From positions 558,001 through 622,000 of the forward strand of contig QEYB01000999.1 of the NCBI GenBank assembly GCA_017562135.1: DNA of 64,000 nt, in the 5' to 3' direction. A model generated the notes under the pieces. It had not been told where the DNA came from. It saw only the letters and a list, made by a program, of their open reading frames with translations, and made no database searches. Position 1 is the first letter of the stretch. Each line of letters starts with the position of its first letter. Positions 35,067 through 46,300 of this stretch are shown piece by piece. The DNA is from Dipylidium caninum. Its lineage: Eukaryota; Platyhelminthes; Cestoda; Cyclophyllidea; Dipylidiidae. Made by a program: the position numbers and the translations under genes.

Positions 35067-38000
35067 CGTACTTTTAACATGCCTTCGAGCTGTTCTTTAT
35101 TCGAACGTAACCCACCCTTTAAAAGTAACTCGCAGTTCCAACCTCCCCCCCTCAGGCATGTAAATTCGCCATGAAGTCAGATGAAATTCGTTTGGATTTT
35201 TCGCGCAATTTATTTCCTTCCAAAAGACCAAATTTTCGTGTCGATGACCTTTCCTTCATCAGGGTCCTACATCTTCGACGCGTGAAAAGGTCCGCATTTG
35301 ACACAATGCACAACTCTTCCGTAGAATCTACGTCCATAAACCTCATTTTCATTAACTTTATTTCATTCAGGCCACCCGACTTTTTGGTGATGTCCCTTTA
35401 AGCCTCGTTTCTACGTCCCCTCTCGCGTAATGAGGCCATTTCCGCCTTTTAGCCATGCTAATGAGGTCTGTCGAAGATATATTCAAGGCCTTTGAAAGAT
35501 TTGTATTTCTGTCATCCGATTATTTCATCTCCACTTTTGGTTTGGCATGGATTAGAACACCCCACCTCCCTCCTCCCGTGTCCCCATACTTAGGAAGACA
35601 CGTCTAATGCCACTGATCCCCTAATTTACACGCGTGAACACCTCTCTTTTGGTGTAAATCTTTGCCATTTATCCGAGGATTTCCTCATTCCTCCATTGAT
35701 CCTCGTCGTGACCCTATTTTGGAGCGGTGTACTTTTACGGAAGTAAATTTTATGCTTTTACCCGAAATTGCAGAGAACCTCAGTTTGGGGTTTTTATTTT
35801 ACCCAACTTCCGTGTCGATAAGGGCCTAGATTCAATTGTTAGCGTTTTTTGGAAGCTTACCTATTTGTTGAAGGACAACATTAACTCTTTCAGTGAGAGT
35901 AATCAAGTCACATATCTACGGAATTATTTTAATTGCAAGGGGTGCAGGACCCGTGGTGTTCTTCAACTTGTAAAATAACCGTAAATTCTCACTGTGTGTA
36001 GGTTCTGGACAGCAAACAGGGTCCAGGGCCGAAGCATATGAAGGAGATTACCAAGCGGGCCCGTCGCCGAGAAGCTAAGCAACAGCAGATGCTCCAACTC
36101 CAAAAGAAACTTCTGCACAACAGCAGCAGCAACAACAACACCAAGTGTCAACGAGGGTGAATAACCGTGCCAGCTCGGCGATGCTGAACAGCAGTGGTGC
36201 TGGCGGAGGCTCTAACAACACTCCATCTCCAGTCGTGTCGCGTGCATCACACGGCCATCATGGACATCACCTGGTGCATCATTCAGCCACATGTGTCGCC
36301 TGCTGGGCGGACCAGAATAACAGCACTACCGCTGCTTCCACCCTTACCACTGCCGCTGCTTCCACACCAATGGCGGTTGGAAACACCGCGGTCATGCCCT
36401 CGGCGCCGACTGCTAACGTTGTGCGAACGCGCTCTTCTGTGTCTCGAAAACTCGATGCGGTTACGAGTAAGATGTCTCACCTTGTTAAGTTGACCTCGTG
36501 TAGAGCGACCACGGTCAGGGTTGATGGATCAGATTATGGAACGAGTTAACGACCGCGTTCTGTCCTCATGGCTACCACAAAACTATCTCCCGTTAGTGTC
36601 TTGGGCCTGATATTTTTACTCCTGTTTCGGTTAAACTTATCTTAGGCTTTTTGTACATTTATTTAACTCAATTATTCTCGTGACTCAGTGAAAAGTTAGA
36701 AGTTAAAGCCCATTCTTACCCTTGGTTTACTAGTGAAGTGGCAACACCCCTCCTTTAGCGAAGGTGAGTGCTGAGAAAAGGGCATAATCTCAACATTTAA
36801 ATGACAGCGTGGTTGAGGATTGCATCTCTCACTTAATCGAGCTGGGAGTGAAATTTTCATCTCCTCTCAGTTATCTACCTGTTTTTAGCAGTTGGACCCA
36901 TCAAATACGATTGTTGGCACAGACTCCGGACCGAGCATTTCCAAAGTGTGCAGTGCTTTTGAAATGTCTCCATTGGCTTTTTTACTCTCGTGGATATTGA
37001 TGGGACTCTTGGCACACAATACTGTTCTCTCTTCCTGACCGTTACTAATCTTTTGACTTATGCGTTCAGAAGCGTCAGGCGATTGAATACAAACGGTGTA
37101 CGCTTGAACCTTCCACCTCGCCTTTTCTGTGGTGGTGGTGGTGGTGATTGTCGTCAGCACTATTTCGTCCGTCTGCGAATGACCACTCCACAAAATACCG
37201 CATCTGCGCACCGATCAAGCGTGATCGATGTGTGACGCCTTAGCAACACCTCATTGCCCCCCAGTAAATTAAAGCCTCGTGCATGAAAATACCAAGCGCC
37301 TTTGCAGGAGATGATGGCACTTCAATCTGTTAGTCCACTTGGCGTCACGTGTGCCCAGTTTGACAGGGGTCACCTCTAATCAGTCGTCTTCAGGGTGCAC
37401 TCTCCCACTTGGGAGAGTTTATCCTATCCAACCGAACAGCTCTTTCTCAATTCCATTTGGGTGATCAGCCCCCAAAGAGGCTAAAATTCACGCCTTATTA
37501 ACTTCTGCGGCGTATGATGAAGTGCCGAGGCCACACCGCAAGTTGACAGGTCTGCCCTGTCTGTTTATTAGACCTATTAGCGACATCAACATTGGCTTTT
37601 TTCCTCATTACCTCGATTTGCTCTTTCTGGTGGATGAAATATGTTCAAGGGTATAAAATTATTTTTCTTTGTCGTAGTAAAATACCACACATTCCATTCC
37701 CTTCTCGCCACTGTCTCGAGAATATTCCATTTACTTCCTCATACGACGATAATTACTTTGGGCTCTGTGGAATATTTTCACTGTTTTCATTCCATTATTA
37801 AACGTGAATTCTAACATCTTAATCAGTAGCTTCCCCCATCCACTCAGGAGTAAATAAACTCCCGATTGTTCCCTTACCTTCACACAAACTTCGTCTAGCT
37901 TAACTTGCATTCTCTACAAGTACGTAGGCGATGCTCCGTCAGTATGTTAGTTACGACTAATTTGGGGTGTGAGCACGTCAAACGACTGGTAAGTTAGTGT

Positions 38001-40233
38001 GGCTTTTGGTCCGGCTCGACACGTTACAAAATACATCTTGTAAGTTGTGAGGAAGGGATGATCTGTGGAGTACGACGGATTATAGGCGTTTTTATGGAAA
38101 GTCTTCATGGTGCAGAATTGGCGACACTGTGAATAGGTGGCGATGAGTCAGGTGTCAATATTTTTAGTAACGTCAAAGGTGCCTGGTGATACTATTGGCT
38201 GACAACCGACGAGTGGGAAGGCCATGGAAGTCTGGGTGAGTGAGCGTCTAATCAATTAATCTGAGTAATAAACAATGAGGGTGGATTGAAAGAACCCCCC
38301 ACAATTTGTACTCCAGGTTTCTATTTGTAAGAACCGGGTGCCGTTATCAGAGCAAGCGCTAAGTAGATGACATTATAATGATGGCATTGGCTTTCTCTTC
38401 TAAAGTAGTCTTGCATATACTTTATCGGTTGTCTGTGGATGATTCTCGTCATCCTCCAGGCCAACACTTACGCCCTGCATGTATAAGGCATCACTTAAAT
38501 CCACTTCTTATGCTCGATTGTGGAACGAGAAAGTGCAAGAAGATACCATATGGGGCAACTCCCTGTTGGGTGGTCCTTCAACTGATGATTGGGACTAATA
38601 AGAGCCTTTCTTGTAATGCACTTTGCCCACAGGCAACTCATTCACTTGTTTCTTTTTTTCTCGTTTCCTTTCAGATGGCTCTGGCCTCACTGCCAACGTA
38701 GATTTGGCGGCTGACTTTGATATCATCAGTAATTTAGCCGAAATTTCAACTTCCTCCTCATCATCGTCATTGCACTTCACCCCAGGTCGCTCTGACCCCA
38801 CCTCCCTTCTCTCGGCGCCACCCTCTCGCTGTAAGTCTACTAAAACCATTTAAGTAGAATGATCGCCGTCTGGTGTCCGAAGAAGCGGTGACAGAAGATT
38901 CAGCCAGTTTTTTCAACGATTAAATGTATTCTCGGGTAAAAATAATTACCATAGAAGGTTAGCTCAGAAGATTTCCTGTGTGGCATTGGAATTCGAGAAC
39001 TTTGATACCCTAAGTTTCGTTTACGGCAGCCTTGCTAAGTGGTGTTTAGTACAAATACTTGGGCAAGTACTAAATGACCCAGTGAGAAGATAATTATTTA
39101 GTCATTTTCAAGTCGTATTAAAGTTGCCTACGTTCGTGGAAACTTTTATGTGGTGCTATATATTTGAAGTTCTTTTATTCTGGGTCTTATCAGCGGGATT
39201 GGGTGAATCGAGCAGCAGTCAAATCAGCCTGTGTGATAGCCATTCTCCGGTCAGCCTTCAACGTCTTCACGAGCACTTCCGTCCGCCACGTCCACCACAG
39301 TGTCCAACTCTGGCAACCAACATCGGTGGAGGTGGCGCTGGCGCAGGCGGAGATAACTGCAGTGGAGTGGTAACACGAGCTGCGGCCTCGGCTTTAGTCT
39401 CCAACTCCCTTGGCGGCTTTTTCGATGGGGCTTCTTCAACGGCTTCCTCCACCACTTCCACTCCTTCTACACCTACTCGTCGGCATAACCGTCGCACGCG
39501 CCTTCCACCTGTCAAAATATCCTCTACCGGTGTCGAGGTTCACGATATCCTACGCAAGATCCAAAAGTTCGTTTCGAGCTCATCTCAGTTCCTATAATTT
39601 CTTTAATTTACCTCCTGGCTTTTATATTTGGTTATTTTTATACTCCACTACATTTTGCTTCCTCCCTTTTTTGACATTAATTTCAGGGAAATGTGAGGAA
39701 CATTATTAAAGTGTCACTCGTTAAATTCGCATTTAACTGCGACTATTTGCTCATTGTGTAAATACGTACACTCGTACAGCATTCACATGTGTTTTTATCC
39801 CATTTTGGTTCGAGAGATACGTGCCCCCATTCTGCGTGTGACATGCTGTTCCTAATAGCATTATTACTTGAAAAATCCCATTGTTATTTCATTAGTACGA
39901 AAAAGTGCTATTCGGTCTGTATGGATCAATGTAAGCCAGTAAATCAAGTACGAGACTAACACGTGAGTGTCCGTTAATCTGTCCAGAGATAATAACAACG
40001 TGAATTTGGACAATCGTCAGATTAACATGGCAATGCAACGCGAGATCCGTTTGCGCAATCGTATCATCAATCCTCCAACAGTCTTCAGAGGTCCCCAGAT
40101 GACCACCAATGCCCCGACAACTACAGTCGCCGATCATTCTATCACTGCCGCTTCCTCGCCTTCAGTTGTCGGTGCAGCGAACAACGCTGCTGCCACCAAT
40201 GGTGGCACTCCCTCCGCTGATCTCCGTGTCTAG
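32551..40233 (+). CDS. SINHCAF: SINHCAF/FAM60A-like SIN3-HDAC complex subunit, six exons
   Basis: Exons 32551-32793, 36002-36156, 36192-36466, 38675-38830, 39194-39566, 39987-40233; codon phases agree at every junction, giving about 482 aa. Residues about 15-75 carry the FAM60A zinc-binding signature: GCCICGTKSSSSRF, a central FGPCFGE, then RSGDLCNACVLCVKRW. Exon 2 continues VLDSKQGPGPKHMKEIT, matching VVDARAGPSLK of vertebrates, and a basic Gln-rich helix. FAM60A/SINHCAF binds SIN3A-HDAC and affects repression and cell-cycle genes in the nucleus. The rest is Ser/Thr/Ala/Asn/His-rich low complexity. The second vertebrate block (FLDLTYWKRQKICCGIIYKG) is not seen, while the protein is over twice the human length (221 aa). 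The exon 2/3 junction uses a 35-nt micro-intron (or 38 nt with the acceptor 3 nt later). The N-terminal identity is firm; the downstream exons are inferred. Confidence 0.78.
32794..36001 (+). other. First intron of the SINHCAF-like gene
   Basis: 3.2-kb intron, T-rich on the + strand, with GTATGC donor and GTGTAG acceptor. It contains the GT microsatellite at 35034-35065 and no recognised nested gene. Confidence 0.7.
35034..35065 (+). repeat. GT dinucleotide microsatellite (16 units)
   Basis: Uninterrupted GT tract of about 32 bp in the first intron of the SINHCAF-like gene. Likely length-polymorphic. Confidence 0.97.
36467..38674 (+). other. Third intron of the SINHCAF-like gene
   Basis: 2.2-kb intron with GTAAGA donor and a long pyrimidine tract before the CAG acceptor. 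No nested coding sequence recognised. The later introns (38831-39193, 39567-39986) are also empty. Confidence 0.65.
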
Positions 40234-41787
40234 CCGTCGGTCTGCCTTATGTACATAGCCGCGGTCTTTGCCGAAGCCATTCGTGTCTTTCTGCGCTGTT
40301 CTGCTTACTCCTCTTTCACTCCGAGTTTGTGTACATAGTCATAGGTTGGTCTCTCTCTATTTCAGTTGTCTTTCTCTTCGTCCATTTCCAGCCTACCTCT
40401 TCCCCCTCCCCCTTCTCGCGACTTATTCACCTTCGGCTCCCGATTGATTTAATTGTTCCTTTCCCTCCTTTTCACTAAGCTGATTTCGTCCGCTTTTGAC
40501 GTTTTAGCATACGAAATGGCAGCACTTAGTGTGTCTGGTGTAGTCACATTACGGACACAGCTCTTTCATTCGATCACCACAACATGGTGTTTTATCCCTA
40601 CAACTTCCTCTACCTCCACCTCTTCTATTTAGCCCGCCTAACTACTTCCCTCTTTATGTTAACCCGAGTGCACATCGTGTCGTTGGTCGGCCATAGTCCT
40701 ATTCCGTGGTCACACGTCTCGAAGTTTTATTTCCCTGGGTAGACCTGCACTTTCGGGAGTTCAAACTACGTGGGCGCCGCGTAGACTTGCCTGTAGACGC
40801 GAGAGTTAAGTCTGTCGGTCGACCTCCTCAACGGTGTGCCTGTTCGGCCTTCGCGCATCATGCTGTGCGCCTGGAATGCTTCAAAGTAAACACGGGCAAT
40901 CTAGCATGGATTGTCTATCTGGTGCGTTACTCGCTTGACGGTCTGTTACTCCGAAGTGCGAAAACAGGCGAGCAGGTGGGGGCTTCACTCTCATCTGATG
41001 CATTTCATTGGAGGCGACTAGTCGAGTGTCGGCTTTTCAGGTGAAATGTCACTGTCGACAGAGTGGTCTTCATACAACGCCAGAAATGAGTACTTACTTT
41101 CTAAGTCCGGTCACCCGGTTTGACATGGCGGTGTTGTGGCATTCATGTCTGTCGCGCGGGGGAGGTGGGGGGTGTGTCAACCAGTGTGTCTAAGCGTGAC
41201 AGCTCCACGCGGAAATTGTCGACAGCGGTGGTTTGCCGTTCTCCGGGGACTGGATGGGATGAATCCAGTTGTGACGAGTATATTTCCGCGTTGAGGCACT
41301 GCAGTCCGTTCTCCGGCGGAGGTTGACAGGTCCTCTCGTCCGTCTGCGTCGTGTTGATACTTCGGTCCTATCCACAATCAGCCGATTAGAGGCCGGTGAT
41401 CCCTCCAGTCTCTAACTTAAACGTGACTGGAGTCCCCTCCGCATTCGTCCGCCTACCGATCGGCCGGCCTAATGACGCCATTGCTGGGAGTCGCCTTACT
41501 CCACCTGCTTCCGTTTTGTTGACATCTCACCAGAGCATTTGACGGTAGAATTAAACTATGCCTCGTCCTTCGCACCTTATTGGGGATTTACTATTCCGCT
41601 ACACTTGGTGCCGGTCATTGCATGTTGTCAAGCCGTTTAATAAAGGTGAAACGACATTTGCGCATATGCGATTATTATTTTACCCCGGTACCCCGCGTCC
41701 TCATGACGGTAAATTCGCGGGGCGAGGTCACCCGTCAAAGATAAAATAGCGTAATTCCCGTCCTCCCCAGTTCTCTAGATGGTCGGA
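40234..41787. other. Convergent 3' region of the SINHCAF-like and GT92 genes
   Basis: Contains the 3' UTR of the + strand SINHCAF-like gene and the 3' end of the - strand glycosyltransferase. The early part is T/C-rich on the + strand (about 40270-40470). An AATAAA on the + strand is at 41639-41644. No further gene is supported. Confidence 0.5.
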
Positions 41788-43301
41788 CTAAACCTCCCCC
41801 CCCCTCCCGCCCACAGCCAATGTGGCCTGAGCGAAATGACAGCTGATGTGCAAGGTCGAGTAAGTCTCCACCAAAACCTTTGATTGGACAGGCTGGTTGA
41901 CGGACTCCGGCAGAGGTCCTTGGCCGAGGGGATGAGGACTGAGTATGTACACGCAAAGGGTGGGGATTCGTGGGGTTTGTGTGGTGGCAGTTGGGTACCG
42001 GTGCCTTACATCCCCATAAATCTCAGAATACTGGTATCCACCACGCCTGTGGGACTCTGATCCCGTCGTCTGGCGGGCAATCTGTGGTAGTGGTGAATGA
42101 AGGCGTACTCGATAAGATCGGGCGTAGTCTTCGGACGAGCAGAGGCCGTCTCCTCGAACGGCTTGCTTATATGGTGTATGCCCATTTCGAAGATGGCACT
42201 CGGACGGACAAGGCATTTGGAGCGAATTCTGTCCACTCGCGTGGAGCGCAGGAGACTCGCGCTCATACTGGTGGCAGGGCCGTAGAATTTGTAGGCAGGA
42301 AAACAGATGCCTGGAATGCTCTTCTCATTCCACACCGCACGGACTAAGTCGCTCCAATTGGCGAGATTGGGTTGGTGCGGCACCAGAACTTCGTCCAAGT
42401 CCCCAAAGAAAGCATATTCCGTATCATAGAGACTGCGCAGGAGACAGTCATTAACCGTCATGGTCTGAAGGTAGTACCAGGAGTCCTGCTGCACGGCTCT
42501 ATTGTTTTCTTTCCAGAAAAGAGGATACAAATCAACTTCAACTTGATATTGAACTGACTGAATGAGCTCTTGTAGAGTTCTGGAGAGAGGTTCACTATAG
42601 TAAATTCGAAATTTCGTCACACCCAGTCGAATGTGCACCTTGAACCACTCCGTCAAGAAAGCTGTGTTGAGCGTCTTCGTGTGGTGCATCGCCGGCACAC
42701 ACACAACAAAGCGATGTTTATACTGTGGCTTGTTCAGCAACGCCCGTTGGGAGGGGAGGATCTCCATCTTCGAGGCGTTGGCGTGAATCACCGGGAGGAA
42801 GGTGCGACCATGCTCAGGACCGTCTATCCAAATTGCCACGCCGTTGGTGAGCTGAGCCAACGGCGGGACATCACAGTGGATTGAATAACCCCCGTAGAGA
42901 CGTTGGTGATTTTCCGTCAACTCGTAGAAGGCGAAGAGATTTCCGTGAAGGTCCCTTGCGGGGACATCGGTGCCGTCGTCAAAGCGGCAGTGCAGTCGAG
43001 GCTGAAAACCGCGACGTTTAACTAGGATTACTCGTAGAACGCCATTCACGTGTCCATTGTACGAACGTACTTCTGTCTGATTATCACTAGGTCTGCGGTC
43101 AAGGAATACATTGAAGATGGCCAGACTGGCCGATGGTCCGAGCTGGAGTAGACTATGGGAGTGAGCGGGGGGGTTGGAGGCCGGTGTGTCGGAGCCATAA
43201 CGAAGAGCGGGAGAGGAGAGGAGGAGGAAGAGGTAGAGAAGGAGGAAGAGGTAGAATGGAAGACCGAGAATGCCCAACACCAGTTTCCGTTGCCTGTGCA
43301 T
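41788..43301 (-). CDS. Glycosyltransferase family 92 (DUF23) type II Golgi enzyme, two exons
   Basis: Exons 43301-42010 and 41938-41788, 480 aa with the start at 43301. The N-terminus is short and basic (MHRQRK), followed by one membrane segment (about residues 7-29, LGILGLPFYLFLLLYLFLLL), the plan of a type II Golgi transferase. GT92 hallmarks follow: FVVCVPAMHH (about 199), a domain with W-F-VH--LG, the metal-site motif FFGDLDEVLVP (about 298), EMGIHHISKP, and YAFIHHYH near the end. Characterised GT92 enzymes (C. elegans GALT-1 type) add beta-1,4-galactose to fucose of N-glycan cores. The frame is open upstream to 43562, but those 87 codons lack conserved features and would bury the membrane anchor. 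The 71-nt intron has GTAAGG and CTCAG ends, and the last 49 residues are unconserved. Confidence 0.88.
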
Positions 43302-46300
43302 CGGAGTAATTGGGCAAAGCGGTAGGAATGTGGCTGAGCTCAGCTTGTCCGTAGTTGCACGTACACCCCCACGGCCAATGGGAATCGAAGGGCAGGCGAG
43401 CAAATCATACTGTTGGCGCGCGTGACCGCTAGAGAGCAGATTGTGAGCAGAATCACAGACCCCTCGCGTCCTCCCATGCCTCAGCGTAAGAGGATTCGCA
43501 TTTGGGTAATCTCCACACCTTTGTTTTAGAGCGGTGCAACTGCACCTCATGCGACTTCTCATTTACTCACACTGTAAAATGGCAATTCAGAGGAAAGAAG
43601 GCCTCTTTAATTAATTGACCTGATTAATGAATTATTCTCAAACCAGTCCTTACCATCTTTGCGTACGGGATTTTGCTCTCTTCCCACTTACTTGCAGCTA
43701 CGAAGTTAAGACTGACCGTGGGGTATTCTGACGAAATAGGTGGATAAAGCTGGGCTAGGTGTCACTGACGTCTCTTCCGAGAGGAAGTGCCAAATCTATC
43801 TCCTCCCCGACGCTTACTCCAACCTCCCTACGTCCGGGCCGCCGGGGCAATTGACAGGATTCCCATCTCGTTAGGCGAAACGGAGGCGATATTAAACACT
43901 TCCGCTTTTCACCGCAATGCATCGTGTTCACGCCCCTATGAAGTGGACTAGAGGGAAGCACTACAACCGGCGAGATTGTCTTCAACCTTTACTATAACAC
44001 TGCGGTAAGCTGTACTGATGCGGCAAAAAAATGGGAAGGAGTAGACGGTCCTGACTCAGTCGACCAATCAGCAGTGAACACGGTGAAGGTTCGAAGAGCC
44101 TACGTAGAAGAAGGCACATTAAAACGATCATCGAGGCACTACAGCCCCCTCCACCAATCACACACTGCGTCGCATAATTACTGTCTCCAACAGCCTCGAG
44201 GATAAAATTAGTTTCCCTAAATCCTCCCTTTATAGAGAGGGAAGGCGGACGCACAGGCGTCCCTGGCAGTCGACAGAGTGACTGCGAGCCTAACTTAATT
44301 TTGAGACTGCAAAATCTGCCACGGTGTGATGAATTCTCACACTGGATCAGGGAAAAGTGCGGGAATGAGGACCTTTCTTGCCGTGTGCAGGCAGAAGATT
44401 GAGATCCCATTCCGGCTAATTCGGTACGCTGTAGGGGAACCACCAGCGTTACAGTTGAGAGGGTGGACGTTGTACTTCACGTCTGCTGACATTGTCAATG
44501 CAATCTGGGGATTTCTGACTAGCATGTTCTACCCGGAAGGAGCCTTTTTACTTGATCAACATCCGTGAGGCTCCTTTCTTCAACAAGGGCTGTTCTTCTA
44601 AAGGTGATTACATTATAAGGTTCGTAAAGACTTTATCCACTGAACTGGCTTAGGGGAGACGTTTACCGATTTCAACCTAGCCTTTACTGAACGAACAATT
44701 GGTTACTGAAATCGGATCTCAGTAGCATGTTGGGGCCTCGTCCCTAATCTGCGAGCGAAATGCGCCCGTTTCGCTCTCATTTGCCGAAATGCATCAAACT
44801 ACGACCAACATAAGATGGGGGACTTTGTCTTAAAAAAGACCACTTCTTATTTGTTTAGTTGTCACTCGCCCGAAGGGATCAACTAGTTCCCGTGTGAATC
44901 ACGAGGTCGAATGGGACGGGCTGAGGGAAAGTGGACTTCGCACAGGTTTTTCAACGCATTATAAGTGCTCGCACCTCGACCATCAGACAGCCTTTCAAAT
45001 AACTGCTGTCGATTGAATGCTTTCCCTTCCTTTTTTAGCTCATGTTAAGCTCACACCAGGAGGAAAGGGCAATGATAAACTCTCACGGCTCTATCCAGGC
45101 TTTCCTTGGAGTAAGGAGCGCTCCATTAGTGTTGCAGAGGAGGTCGCACTGGCGACTCGCCCAATTCCAAGGCCATGGCGCTCAGTCAACCTGGAGGATG
45201 GGAGGCTTTTGAGATGGCACAGCTGCCACGTCCGTTGATAGCATCTTCATTTACTTTAATTGGCCCCATAAAGTTCGTAGTGCTAACAGCCGAAACACTC
45301 CAACCAAAGAAGATTTGTGAGGAATTTGTCACTTCTACCTCTTAACAATAGCCGATAAAATGTGCTTGCATTTCGGCTGTTATACATTACACTGTGCCTG
45401 ATCAGTGACCCGTAGTTTTAATTTGGAAGGAGTGGCCTGTGGAGGACATAGCTCGATTTGATGTGGGGCAGATTTCTACGTTGTGACCTTCGCATCACAG
45501 GAGACTGGCTTGAACTAATTAAGTCCACCTCGATGGCGGGTCAGAGCGTCTATGGCTGACCTGAAGCGCCTAGTCAGAATGGCACATGGAGAGGTTATTC
45601 GACTTGTTTTCGGTGATATAGGCTTTCTGCTATCCGTTAAAATGTCCAAATATGATTCGTTAAAACTGGGATGAAGTTAATTCGTGTCATTTCGATAGTA
45701 AAGTGCAACTTCATTGGCCGCAGAATTGTTAACGCATTTACTTAAAAGTTCTATGCTCTCCACTTAGAATAAAGTGGAAAAATATTGGGCAAAATTGAAC
45801 CCTCCACAATCTTAACAAATCGCGTGAAGATGGCATAAACCTTGCGTTGTTAAAGCCTTCCTCAACCACATTGCCCTCATTGGAGGCCTTTCCTACTTAT
45901 AAAAAATAAGTAGAATATGGCTGGAGCTTTAGGGAAGGGTGAGGTGTGCTACTTGCTGCGACACAACAAACTTCTCGGTCCATCGTTACATTGACGAGCA
46001 GTAACTCACAAAATTCGTACACGAGCGTTTGAGAAGGACGGCACCTGACTACTCCGAAAGCATACTTTTCGCACAGCTTACTCCCCAACCTCCACGGAAT
46101 ATAGCATTTCGCGTATCTCAGGACAAATATTTATCAGAACCGCGCATTTTTGACACAACTTCACTGGCATGTTGTAACGTGTAATATCTCGTCAATTTTA
46201 ACTGTTTATGTTCACTGTTAGGAGGATAGGCCTTTGTCAGTCTGTTAGCACGAGGCCGATTGGCACACGTGCGCAGACCACTTTAAACCACTCCGGTATG

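Noticed and set aside
43302..43562. 87-codon upstream extension of the GT92 frame
   Set aside because: No conserved sequence, and it would place the signal anchor about 95 residues inside. The Met at 43301 directly before the anchor fits type II transferases.
43982..44443. 153-codon - strand frame
   Set aside because: No domain, no convincing start context or splice partners.
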